In this document: one piece after another, positions 37,301 through 48,053 of the stretch
Layout: the number at the start of each line of letters is the position of its first letter
Position numbering within the stretch: position 1 is the first letter of the stretch
Origin: Rotaria socialis
Lineage: Eukaryota; Rotifera; Eurotatoria; Philodinida; Philodinidae
Direction of reading: 5' to 3'
DNA: 64,000 nucleotides
NCBI GenBank assembly: GCA_905331475.1
Contig: CAJNYU010000001.1
Span: forward strand, 1 to 64,000
Position numbers and translations under genes: made by a program
The notes under the pieces: model-generated
Database searches by the model: none
What the model saw: only the letters and a program-made list of their open reading frames with translations
What the model was told of the DNA's origin: nothing

Positions 37301-38412
37301 ATGTTTTATCGCAGACATATCGTGCAGAACGCTGACTAGTAATTAATTTCATTATTCGAAGGTAAATTGGTAAAAGCTAGTATAATTGAATCTTTGAAGT
37401 AAAAGAGTCTTGAGAATTCACCAGATTTTAGTGCTTGTCTTATATAGAACTTTCTTGGCGTCGGAAATTTTTTTTTCGAACGAACACAACACATCTGCTC
37501 AGAATCGCATAATTTGAAGCAAACTGCAAACTCTCATTGTTTCAAAACTGTGTCACGTTTAGACGAGTTTCAAATATATATATATATACATACAGATGAC
37601 AACGGATCATCATCAAATATTTGTCTGAATGCTATTGTTGCAAGGAAAGATCTGATATCGAAGTCTTTCATTAAAAGGTTAACGTGGGCAAAACACTATC
37701 TGCAACAGATAAACGAAATACAAGCGATGAGCTGTTAGATATGATATTTCATGCAATCCAAGAAACAAACAAATTCTTTATTCAATTGGCATTGGCCACC
37801 GATTTCTCGATTTCGTTTTCGTATTTTTCTATTGCCGACACAAGTGAATCAATTTTTGAAGATAAATTCTCTTTCTTTCTGAGAATTCATTTAATATCGT
37901 TAACATCGATCTAGATATATAATGAAAATGTTTTTTTTTCAAATTAATTTCATAAACAAAAATAAGTCTGTTGTATTTCTACCAATAAATTAACTCTCAT
38001 TAAAAAAACATAATTAATATTCTTTTGAATCACTTTTGGTGGAAACAAGATAATTAGATCTTCCCATGAATTACCTTTGAAAAGTGGATATGATGATTTA
38101 ACAAATGTTTTGTTACCTTACTCTTCTTCAAAGGTACTGTACGTTTTGCTGTGACTACAATGAATTTTCAATTATCAAATGTACTTTGGAGTAGGCAATC
38201 TACAATGAACCAAACTACACAATATATTCTCACATTCGATTGTCCACAGGGTAGATGCACTCAACGCAAACAACTCAGCCAGCTTTTGAAACCATTTCCA
38301 TAGAAAACTCACGGCTTTGCTTTTTCATGTTCAATTAGAAGGCATGCCTTTGTAGTTATTTTTCCAGAGAATTAATTAGAGAAGCTGCACAGTAATATCT
38401 CAATCGCGTCTT
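34316..38412. other. 4.1 kb intergenic, no gene recognised
   Basis: AT-rich DNA with a GT microsatellite (about 35831-35850) and a TA microsatellite (about 36357-36371). Frames of 60-76 codons at 36326-36535, 36788-36979, 37094-37318 and 37514-37914 lack motifs and partners. I see no RNA gene. Confidence 0.45.
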
Positions 38413-39018
38413 CTTGATTGCGGACGTTTTTTCTTAATTGTTGGAAAAAAACGTCCGCAAAGTAGAAACAGGGGGAGAGAGACAAAAATAGTCGCAGAGT
38501 GGAAAATGTCCGCAAAACAGAATCGGGGGGAAGAGAGCAAAAAATGTACGCATTGTGGAATCAAAGGAAAATTGATATTTTAAGATGATTCATGCAAATA
38601 GGTGTACTGAATAATATCAACTGTTTCGAGCTAGTCTAGTGTTGTTCATCACATGTCATCCTGGCCATTTTATAAGCATGTTTATTGTGAAAGAAAAACA
38701 TTGAAAGTGACGAAGTTAAACCTAGACGAATCAAATAAAAATGTCCATTGTGAAAGATGATAACTTTTCTCCAGTTTCCACACAATCTAATAAAGATCGT
38801 ATAGTTTTTAAAAATTATCATTTTGGAATGAATCTTGATTATCAACCTAACACAGTTAGATGCTCAACTATTCTTCATAAATGATTTTTCTGTATTTTTT
38901 TCACCTAATAAATCTTGTCTTGATTCCATAATGCTGACATTTTTTTCTCTCCTCTCGCCCCGATTCTGCTTTGCGGACGTTTTCTCTTAATTGGAGGAAT
39001 AAAATGTCCGCAATCAAG
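38413..39018. mobile_element. About 606 bp foldback element with hairpin tips
   Basis: The left end is CTTGATTGCGGACGTTTTTT and the right end is the inverse of CTTGATTGCGGACATTTTAT. The arms continue as GTCCGCAAAGTAGAAACAGG and its inverted partner GTCCGCAAAGCAGAATCGGG. The left tip itself folds into a tight hairpin (GCGGACGTTTTTT ... AAAAAAACGTCCGC, 38420-38459), and a second GTCCGCAAA copy lies near 38509. The middle is unrelated AT-rich sequence with no gene. No target duplication was found. Confidence 0.85.
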
Positions 39019-39245
39019 CTGTAGTCGGCGGCTTACACCTCTATGTGTACATAGAATGTTAATAGGTTGCATAGAGATTTCTAATATTAGCAGTCAAATC
39101 ATCTGTTCAGGGGACTGCATTCTGATTACAGCAACCATTCAACATGAATTTATGAATTGTTCATTATCTTGAATCTCACTTGTTAACGATCACTGTGCTC
39201 GATAGTCATTGTATTCATTTAGAAAACGAACAAATTTTTTAAGAT

Positions 39246-39269
39246 AAATATATATATATATATATATAT
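39246..39269. repeat. (TA)n microsatellite
   Basis: An alternating TA tract of about 24 bp in the region downstream of the ICA1 stop codon. Confidence 0.9.
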
Positions 39270-39497
39270 TAACATTGAAAAAAATAAAACAAAAAGCGAT
39301 TAAATGTGAACATAATAAGTTAATTGATAAGACAAATTGATAAATAAAATTTTTAAACAAACAAAACACAAAGAATACTGTACATATAGAATAATGAATA
39401 ATATTATTTCAGATCATTTCTATGTTTGATTGAGGTTCATTTTGGAATTTTCTCTGACATAAATGACTAGAGAGAAATACTTCTTCTGAGAATTTAT

Positions 39498-41178
39498 TTA
39501 ACAATTTCTATCAGCTTCATCTCCAGCTGTTTTACCAACAGCATCAGGATTTTGTAGTGGATCTAGTTCAGCAAATAAATTTAGCCAACTTGATTTTTCT
39601 GTATTTTTTCCTGCTGCTGCTGCTGCTGCTGTTGGCAGTGGTTTTGGTTTCAGGTTTGATGATGGTGGAACTGTTGACTTATTATTTTTAGTCATAGACG
39701 TTAATAATTCACTAAGAAGTGTTGACGGGAGAAAACTATTATTATTTGATGCAGTTGAATCTTTCTGAATGTTCGATGCTGGTTGTTGATTTGCAATATT
39801 ATCGAATGCCGCTGTCCATTGAGCATCAAAACTATTATTTTCATTGCTATCAAGTAGATCAGTAGTTGTATTTCCAGATAAGATAGGTGAAAGAAAATCA
39901 GAAAATAATTTGTCATGTTCAGCAGATGTAGTCGACAAGTCAACAAGATTCTCACCGTCACCTGATGTCTTTTTATTGTTTATCGATGCTGATGGATTAC
40001 GATCAATAGTTGTTAGTTTTTCTAGTTCAAGAAGTTGACTATCAAGTTGATCATCGGATATATCAATTAATGCATTGATTGGTTCTGTTGGATCTGATGT
40101 TTCTTTTTGATTATTGTCAATAGAAATTATTTGATCCTGACTTCGATCATTTTTTTTTTCATTAATATCAATAAGTTCATCATCTTTTACTTTTGATTTA
40201 TCAGTCGATGATTTCGAATTCATCTCAGCTAATAATCGACTTGGTTCAGTAAGATTTTTAATAACAGTAAATTCATAATATTGATAACCTTTAAATGATT
40301 CAGCAACAGCTTTCATTGTTTTTGATGTTTTTTCCCAAAAGACAAGTAGAGACTTTTGATATGTAGCTAATGCATATGAATACATATTACTAGAAATGAA
40401 GAATGAAAGTTTTTTGTTTTCACATTTTTAATTAAAATACAATGTATTTACTAACCATCGACTAGCTGTTAATAAATCAATTTTTTCAATAACATCATTT
40501 TTCAATCGATCGTATTCTGTTTTTGTTTGTTTTACTTGACTTTGTACGCGACGAAATTTTTCTAATTGTTTTTCAGGATCAAGTTGTGTCGATGCATCTT
40601 TTAACCATAAAATACTTCCGCGATATTCTGTTCTTGCTGTTTCCATTCGGTTCACTGTTGACAATGTATCAGTTACCGCACGATGACGGAATGTTTCTAT
40701 TTCGTTATTTAAACGAATCAACGGTGGACGTAATGCTAAACGTTGATGAGCAGTATATGCAAGAACTTTTGATACACTAGCCATCATTTTTCCGGCCCGC
40801 GTTTTATCCATTTGAGCATAATCTTTTAAAAAACGGGCCATATCTGTTTCTTCGTGTGCAAGAATGAGAAGATTTGTTTGATAATTCTCCATAATCTAGT
40901 TTCAAATGAAAAAAAAATTATTTTGTTTTTAAAACGCAATCAAATTATTATGTAACTGAACATACGCGAAGTAAATCATGACACGATTGTCGTATTGCAT
41001 AAAGCAATTCAAGTTTAGCGTCAACATCAGCATCAGATGCAAGAACAAATTCATCTTCTTCTCTACCGAGTTTTTTCATTACAAGTTGTTTTGTTGTCCA
41101 GTATGTTGAACGTAGTTTTCCTAAACTTGTATTATCTTGATGCTCGGCATGTTTATCGTAGAAATTTTTTGAATTCAT
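39498..41178 (-). CDS. ICA1: Islet cell autoantigen 1 (ICA69) orthologue, BAR-domain protein
   Basis: Three exons on the minus strand: 41178-40966, 40895-40456 and 40389-39498. Phases fit, for 514 residues (human 483). The arfaptin-type BAR domain covers about residues 10-245: YWTTKQLVMKKLGREEDEFV, ASDADVDAKLEL, DKTRAGKMM, ETFRHRAVTDT, TEYRGSILWLKD, and SRC followed by ATYQKSLLVFWEKT. A long acidic, Ser/Asn-rich linker follows. The conserved C-terminal ICA motif is present (WLNLFAELDPLQNPDAVGKT). ICA1 binds RAB2 and PICK1 and helps form secretory and dense-core vesicles at the Golgi. The start codon lies 237 bp from that of SLC35B4 on the other strand, so the two probably share a promoter. 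Confidence 0.95.
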
Positions 41179-41415
41179 ATCTCCTTAATATAGTTTTATT
41201 TCGAACTAAATCAATTGATGATTATCAACATCAACATTAATCAACACAACACGTAAACTCCTGTTTCCTCTTCTGTAAACCAGTAAATTTCATTCTTGCG
41301 TCCTCTACTTCTTCAATATGTGATTGGTAGAAAAGGTGGAGCTTATAGTAACACGTCATCCTTTCTTAAAAATATATATTCGACAGACAGGATTGATAGA
41401 CAGATTTAGACAAAG
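41179..41415. promoter_or_regulatory. Bidirectional promoter between ICA1 and SLC35B4, with CRE/UPRE-like site
   Basis: These 237 bp separate two divergent start codons. They include an ATTGG (inverted CCAAT box) at 41323-41327 and ACACGTCA at 41351-41358, which reads TGACGTGT on the other strand. That matches the TGACGTG core bound by ATF6/XBP1-type or CRE-binding factors. Single short words occur by chance, so function is only suggested by the position and by the secretory role of the genes on both sides. Confidence 0.5.
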
Positions 41416-42957
41416 ATGAACCGTATATTACATACAGTAGCTCTCATCTTTATCGGTTGTTGTTCAAATGTTGTATTTCTTGAACTTATTGTCAAGTATG
41501 TGAAAAAGAAAAAGAAATCAATTTTCTTTTTAATCATAGAGAAAATTATCTTTTAGACCCTATCCTGGATGTGGCAATATAGTCACATTTGCTCAATTTG
41601 TTTTTATTTCAATCGAAGGTTTTATTAATTATTATAAATGGGGTTCAACACAAAGAAAAGTTCCTCTGAAGTATACATTTTGAAATTCTCAAACAAATTC
41701 TTTATAATTCTTTTGTTTCTACAGATCGTATGGGGTATTGGTGTGCATGTTTTTCTTGGTCAGTGTGATTAATAATTATGCACTGAACTTTAATATACCT
41801 ATGCCATTACATATGATTTTTCGATCGGTAAATTACTTTTTAAGTTTGTTTTTCTCAGAATACGATTCGATAAAATACAATTGTATATAATTTCCTTCAG
41901 ACTAAAAATGAGTAACGACATCGTGTTTTATATTTTCACTCTGGAGAGAGAATATTCTAATGGCTTGTTTATTTCAGGGCTCATTAATTGCGAATCTGAT
42001 CTTGGGAATGATTTTATTGAAAAAAAGGTAAAACGAGTGATCATTTTGTCAACAATAGTACAATGGTTTTCCTTTTTAGATATTCGTTTCGTCAAATATT
42101 TGCTGTGGTTTTAATTACGTTTGGAATCTTTTTAGCAACATATGCATCTAGTCAATCATTAAATAAACAAAAAGTAACAAATAAGATCCAATCGAATGAA
42201 ATGGAGCCTGATTTTTTTAAATGGCTTATCGGTAGGATTTTATGCTGATAACATATCTCGGAAGTCATTTACACTATCTATCTATGTTGACTCATCACTT
42301 CTGTTCCCTAAAAATCCCAGTGGCATTACTTAACCTAATTGATTTTATTTAGGTATTGGTATGCTAATATTTGCTTTACTTGTTTCGGCATTGATGGGTA
42401 TCTATCAAGAAAAGCTCTATGCAAAATATGGCAAACATCCTCAAGAAGCTCTATTTTATTCAGTAAATAAAAAAGTGAATTCTTTTCAATTTCTGTGTTT
42501 ATCTCTTTTAGCATTTTCTGCCTTTACCACTATTTGCTTTCGTTGGTAAAGATATTTACAATCATGCACAATTATTTAATCAATCTAGTAAATTAGTTTT
42601 TTGTTTTGCTCAGCAATATTTAATATTGATTTTCAATATTTAGCTTGGTTGCCACTCTTTTCGAATTTCGGGATTCCAATCATGTGGGCTTATTTGATTT
42701 GCAATATGCTAACTCAGTACTTTTGTATCAGATCTGTGTTTATATTAACAACAGAATGCCCATCATTGGTTGTGACATTAGTTATAACGTTAAGAAAATT
42801 TATTAGTTTACTTTTTTCAATTATTTATTTTCAAAATGACTTTACATTGTATCATTCCATTGGTACAGCATCTGTATTTATAGGAACGTTTCTTTTTAGT
42901 AATATTGACAAAGAAATTTTTCATTATTTTAAAAAACGACATCATCATAACGAATAA
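41416..42957 (+). CDS. SLC35B4: SLC35B4-type Golgi/ER nucleotide-sugar transporter
   Basis: Eight exons: 41416-41495, 41557-41670, 41725-41827, 41978-42027, 42080-42231, 42353-42462, 42512-42587 and 42644-42957. Phases fit, for 332 residues (human 331). Conserved stretches are GCCSNVVFLEL, PGCGNIVTFAQF, NNYALNFNIPMPLHMIFRSG, ALLVSALMGIYQEKLY and FILTTECPSLVVTLVITLRK. Ten hydrophobic segments are expected. The family carries UDP-xylose and UDP-N-acetylglucosamine into the ER or Golgi lumen for glycosylation. The tail KKRHHHNE is basic. It is the first of three genes packed head to tail. The last intron was set to 56 bp, ending ATATTTAG; an alternative acceptor would make a 26 bp intron and is less likely. 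Confidence 0.95.
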
Positions 42958-43026
42958 AAAAAATAACACTAAAGCTTTACCCACTTTGTCTTTTTCTAGA
43001 TTTAATTGTTACTTTTACTACTCGAA
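42958..43026 (+). promoter_or_regulatory. 69 bp intercistronic spacer with acceptor-like site
   Basis: Only 69 bp separate the SLC35B4 stop from the SEC13 ATG. A polypyrimidine tract and TTTTTCTAG end at 42999, which would make a good splice acceptor 28 nt before the ATG. No upstream donor is needed if a spliced leader is added in trans, as is known in rotifers. There is little room for an independent promoter. Confidence 0.5.
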
Positions 43027-44776
43027 ATGGTAAAGACAAAATTTTGTTTTCTAGTGAATAAATGTTGTTCCTGTTTATTTATTCTTTTTGGTAGACTCAA
43101 ATCAATGCTATTGATACTGGTCATGAAGAATTAATTGTAAGTTTACTATTGAAATATTATTCGACAAGAAAATGTTCCGGAAATTTGTTTTAGCACGATG
43201 CTCAATTAGATTATTATGGTATACGTTTAGCAACATGTTCATCGGATAAAAGTATAAAAATATTTGATGTATCAAATAATCAGCAACGTCTTATAGCTGA
43301 ATTAAAAGGGTAAACATTTCTTTTTTTAGATTTAAAAATGCTTGATCATAATTAATCTTTGTTTCTAAAGACATGAAGGTCCTGTTTGGCAATTATCATG
43401 GTCACATCCAACGTTTGGAAGTCTACTTGCTTCTTGTTCGTATGATAGAAAAGTATTAATTTGGAAAGAAACACCTTCAACTGGATTACCATCTCAAAAC
43501 AGTACGAGTGGTGGTACACAATATTCATCTATTTACGAATATGATCGACACACATCGTCGGGTAAGTTGCATTGTCTGCAAAGGATGGGGTTACATACGT
43601 ATGTTCAATCTTGCTAAAAATATCAACCGGTTTTTATTTATCGTAGATCTGATAATAACTGTGCTAATTGTAGTGTCAAATAGTAGCGTTTTGAGCAGAG
43701 TTGAGATATTAACAATTGAACAAGATTATACATACATTCATTATATATCTATTGGAGTTTTCATCCATCAGATAAACCATTCTCTTGAATGAAAACGATC
43801 ACTATTGTGAAGTATGTAATGAGCGTGTTTTTAATTATATTATTAATATTTTAGTTAACACGGTTTCCTGGGCTCCATATGAATATGGCCTTATGTTAGC
43901 ATGTGGCAGTTCCGATGGTTCAATTTCAATTATTAGCTCTACTGGTATGAGTGTTATTCTTTTCAAACTTTTGAAACTGATTGATATGTATAGGCGACGG
44001 TCGATGGACAACAAAGAAAATTCCGGATTGTCATCCTGTAAGTAAATTGAATTTCAAAGAATATTTTCCCTTATGATATATTTTCTTTTTCACTTCTAGC
44101 CGGGTGTCAATGCACTCAGTTGGGCACCAGCTGTATTGCCACAAGCCAGTGATGATGCTGGTGTACAAGGCTCAACAGGTGAACCTGTCAAACGATTTGT
44201 TTCAGGTGGATGTGATTGTTTAATTCGTATATGGAAGTAAATAGAGCATTCACTTGAATCAATAGGTTTAAGAAGAAAAACTTACTCGTCTTTTTCAGAG
44301 AACAAGATGATGGATGGGTAGAGGAAGCTCATCTTGATCAACATAATGATTGGGTACGCGATGTTGCATGGGCTCCAACATTTAGTTTTAACAAAGATAA
44401 AATTGCTAGTTGTTCACAAGTAATATATCGTTGAATTGAAAATAAATTCATTTCATTACTTTATTTCGTTTTTTTTAAGGATGGTCATGTTTATGTATTT
44501 ACACGAGATACACGTTCATCATCGAACTGGGAATTTACTCAAATTGGTACTCATTTTAATGATGTATGGAGCGTTAGCTGGGCATTGACAGGAGATATTC
44601 TTGCTGTTGCTGCATCGGATAAAGTTAGTTTATGGAAACTTGGTCTCGATGGTAAATATCAATGTTTAACAACTCCACATGCATCGTCGACAAGTGTAGA
44701 ATCACCATCGGCTAATAGTACCATGGAAAGTGCTACAGGCGGCGAAGCGGGAAATATACCGTTAATGGCTTCTTAG
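43027..44776 (+). CDS. SEC13: SEC13, COPII coat and nuclear pore beta-propeller
   Basis: Nine exons: 43027-43029, 43095-43136, 43194-43309, 43371-43561, 43855-43944, 43994-44037, 44100-44236, 44299-44419 and 44480-44776. Phases fit, for 346 residues (human 322). The first coding exon is the ATG alone, directly followed by a GTAAAG donor. WD blades are clear: [93 protein letters not shown] and [20 protein letters not shown]13 pairs with SEC31 in the COPII cage and with NUP145/NUP96 in the nuclear pore, and it works in GATOR2. The C-terminus is a Ser/Thr-rich tail. It is the middle gene of a three-gene secretory block. Confidence 0.96.
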
Positions 44777-44915
44777 AAAAAAACAGCTTCTATGTTTATT
44801 CTCTAATTGTTATTTTGTTCTTTTAGCGAAATTTTTGTGCAAAAAAAAGACATGGAAAAAAAATAATTTACTCTTTTCTTGGTTTATTTAGTTCTAGATT
44901 TGTATCGAGTTCAAC
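44777..44915 (+). promoter_or_regulatory. 139 bp spacer before DAD1 with acceptor-like sites
   Basis: The spacer ends with GGTTTATTTAG (to 44891) and TTCTAG (to 44896) about 20 nt before the DAD1 ATG. Both look like acceptors and neither has an evident local donor. It fits the pattern of the SLC35B4-SEC13 spacer. Confidence 0.45.
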
Positions 44916-45313
44916 ATGAGTCAACTAGGACAAGTGGCCGGAATTTTACGTAAACTTAATGAAGAATATCAAATTAGTACACCGAAAAAATTAAAATTAA
45001 TTGATGCATATTTAATTTATGTTTTATTAACGGGTATTATTCAATTTGCTTATTGCCTTCTTGTTGGAACATTTCCATTTAATTCATTTCTTTCGGGATT
45101 TATTTCAACAGTTGGTTGTTTTATTTTAGCTGGTGAGAAAGTATTTTAGTTTACAAAATTAATTTAATTATTTTCTATTTTCTAGCAAGTTTACGTATTC
45201 AATTGAATAAGGCTAATCAATCAACGTTCAATGTTACACCTGAACGTGCTTTTGCTGATTTCGTTTTTGCTCATATCATTTTACATTTAGTTGTGATCAA
45301 TTTTATTGGTTAA
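44916..45313 (+). CDS. DAD1: DAD1, oligosaccharyltransferase subunit
   Basis: Two exons, 44916-45132 and 45186-45313, in phase, for 114 residues (human 113). The match runs end to end: [20 protein letters not shown], then [27 protein letters not shown], and [19 protein letters not shown] ending in the family's INFIG. Three transmembrane helices are expected. DAD1 is an essential small subunit of the ER oligosaccharyltransferase that adds N-glycans to nascent proteins; its loss triggers apoptosis. It is the last gene of the SLC35B4-SEC13-DAD1 block. Confidence 0.97.
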
Positions 45314-45674
45314 ATATAGAAAGGAAAAATTAGACATTATACTAAAATTAAATCGTTTAGCGTTCGTTTTGCTTTGAATGATAAAATAAAAGAAGACATT
45401 GTAATCATCATTATTAATAGATTCTTATTATTAATATAGATTTTTCAGTATAATAATTTATACACTTTCGTTTACTAATAGAATGTTGTTTGAGAGAAAA
45501 TATCTTCAAGCATTAGCTTTGTCTTTGATAGTGTTAGGTCTTCTATAAGCTACGAAAGAGAAAAATAATATTTAATAAACATACGATCGTTATTATGCCA
45601 GTGACTTGAACTTTCATGAATAACAAATAGTTTTAAAGATCGAAATTGTATTATTTTTGAAAAAATAATGATAG
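45314..45674. other. Spacer after DAD1
   Basis: 360 bp of AT-rich DNA between the convergent ends of DAD1 and the fossil TPR gene. It should hold the DAD1 polyadenylation site (AATAAA-like word near 45384). Nothing else seen. Confidence 0.4.
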
Positions 45675-48053
45675 TCAAATTTCCCTCACTGTTTCAATAA
45701 TTCTAATTAATTCAAATGTTTTTTGCACTTCTTTTTCATCACTACTCAGAGTTTTCAATTGAATATTATACGCTTTACGTGTATATTCCAATGTTTTATT
45801 ATCTTGATTCATTTTCTTATAGGCTTTTGCTAAAATATATGCTGATTCAGCAAGTCGTCGATGTTCTTGTGAGTTTCATTTCAAGAATATTAAAGGCTTC
45901 TTGTGCATATTGCTACGCATTTTGTACATCATCTTGATCACATAAAATATCTCCAATATACATTAACGATAGACCAATATATGGATGTTTACGTGGTAAA
46001 CTTTTCGCATAAATATCAATAGCTTTTTGAAAATGTTTCAATGCTAGCTGACTTTCTTTTTCTTTTGCTCGATAGACTTGACCTAAATTATGATGTGTAA
46101 TACCGATTTCTGCATGGTCCGAAGGAACCCAGGGCGAACAGTACGGTCCGTATACGGCCGTTGACGGTTACTTTACGACTATTTCCGGGTAAAAGTTTGC
46201 CGTAATATCTGGCGCAGTAATACGAACCGTATAATCATGAGAGTACGGAGCACAAACAGCCGCAAACCATGAAAATTCAGTCCCATTTACGGTGCCGTAT
46301 TACTGTACCAGGTGTTACGGACAAATACGGCCTATTCACTACCGTAAATATACCGTTTAGACATCGTTTACCGTTGATAAACAGACCGTAAACGAGTCCG
46401 TTTTGATCAATCTGGGTATAATAAATAATGGCTTCATCGTAATGTTTCCGAGCTAAATGAGTCCGACTAATATTACAATAGGATACAGCTAATTCAGAAT
46501 GATTCGATGGTAAACATCGTTCTTTCATTGCTGATGCTTGTTGATGATAATCAAGTGGTTGCTCAAAAGTATAATGATTATAATATGCTTAACCAATATT
46601 ATTCAAACTTGTTTCTACATCAGGGTGATCATATGGGAAAAGATGTTGTTTCATTTCTAGAGCACGAATATCATATTCTAATGCCCATTCAAATTTACCC
46701 ATACGATCATAACATACATCAATATTATTCACTGCTTCAGCAATATGAACATGATCTTTTGAAAGCATTTTTTCACTTATAGCTAAACATTCGAGATGTT
46801 TTTCTAATGCAAGTTCATATTTTCCTACATTATCATAGATTACACCAATGCCTCTCAATGTTTCACCGAGATCTGAATGACCTTCAGAAAATAGTTTACG
46901 CTGAATAGCAAGCGCTTTTTCATATTCAATCATAGATTGAGTATAGTTTCCTTCTCGATAAAAGTTTAATCCTTGGTAATAATAGACGAGTGCTAAATCA
47001 CGAGTGTCATTTTCATCAGATATAATTCTCGTTAGCTTAGTTAAATAATCATGTGCAAGACTATATTCTTCCATTTGTATTAATAATCTAGCAAAAATAA
47101 TGTCAACATTGGTTTCATTAGCTTCAATTTGGATTGAATCGATCTATGCTTGTACAACGTTAGTACCTTCATCGGTTGTCATGAGCTAGATATTCCGTTT
47201 TTGATTGATTTTATCATATTTAATATCAGTAATTTTGAATACGGATGTAAAATAAGATAAAACTTCCTCTTCTTGTGAAAATTCGCTCATAGATGCAACA
47301 TCTCCAAAACACCCATGACTTAAAACAAATGTTGTTTGAATAATAAAAGTAGCTTCTTTTGAAAACAATTCAGCAGCTTCTGACTTTCGACTTGTAGATA
47401 GACATCCATTTATCAATATTAACTGATCCTTTTTACCACGTAGAATTCGTAAAGCTTTATTAATAAGTTTTGAAACAAACGTTTGTTTTGTATGCCACTC
47501 AATAGCATCTTCAGTTTTCTAATTCTTTCGAATTATCTTTATAATAATTTCGCCATTCGTCTTTCATTGTATCTTGTGTATGATGTACTTTCTGTAAAGC
47601 ACTTGTAATTAATTTAAGCCATAAAAAGAAAGTATCTGCTTTTGAAATAGTGTGCATGGAAAGTTGCTTATTTCCATCAAATATTGTATATTTAAGATGT
47701 GAAGAATCTATTACAGAATTTTAATCACGTAATTCTTTTAATTTTTCAATATCAAAGATATTAATTATTAATCCATGTTGATCGATTGATTTAGGACGCA
47801 TTTGCAAATGAACTATTAATTCATTGTATGTATTTAAAATTCGATGAATTTCATGGTAACGTTTTTTCATACAGAAAACAAGAATCGAGTCGATTTGATC
47901 GATATTTTGAATTAATGGAATCACCGTAATACCCACTGAACCGGATGTAATAAAACAAATTGGTTGATTTTTGTTCTTCAATGAATTAATATAGTCGATA
48001 CAATCTTGAGATAAATGAAATGTAATAAGATCATCTGCGTTCTGTCGAGCCAT
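45675..48053 (-). pseudogene. Fossil ADP-ribosyltransferase-like / TPR gene
   Basis: On the minus strand the order is an N-terminal domain of the kind that opens such rotifer proteins (FHLSQDCIDYINSLKNKNQP), an ART-like domain with an STS strand (INGCLSTSRKSEAAELF) and a glutamate-rich EFSQEEEVL motif, then 42-residue kinesin-light-chain-type TPRs (SEGHSDLGETLRGIGVIYDN and others). The family of ART-TPR proteins is, as far as I know, strongly expanded in bdelloid rotifers, and its cellular role is not settled. This copy is broken in several places, and a GC-rich MITE sits within the TPR region. It still aligns over its whole length, so it is probably young. Function lost is an inference. Confidence 0.75.
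46128..46416. mobile_element. GC-rich MITE with CCCAG ends inserted in the fossil TPR gene
   Basis: A 289 bp element whose ends read CCCAGGGCGAACAGTACGG and, inverted from the right, CCCAGATTGATCAAAACGG. ACGG and TACGG words recur throughout. It interrupts a TPR between ARKHYDEAIIYYTQ and SDHAEIGITHHNLGQ, and about ten residues expected between these flanks are missing, so the insertion may have come with a small deletion. No target duplication was recognised. It resembles the element at 21.79 kb in GC content and in its CCAG ends. Confidence 0.75.

Noticed and set aside
42588-42613. A 26 bp intron in SLC35B4 ending GCTCAG
   Set aside because: Too short to splice; a 56 bp intron ending ATATTTAG keeps the frame and the family alignment.
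46277-46528. TPR-like frame ending in unrelated residues on the minus strand
   Set aside because: It is the fossil gene running into the MITE, not a separate gene.
45716-46782. Plus-strand frames opposite the TPR gene
   Set aside because: Shadows of the minus-strand TPR repeats; their protein has no family features.
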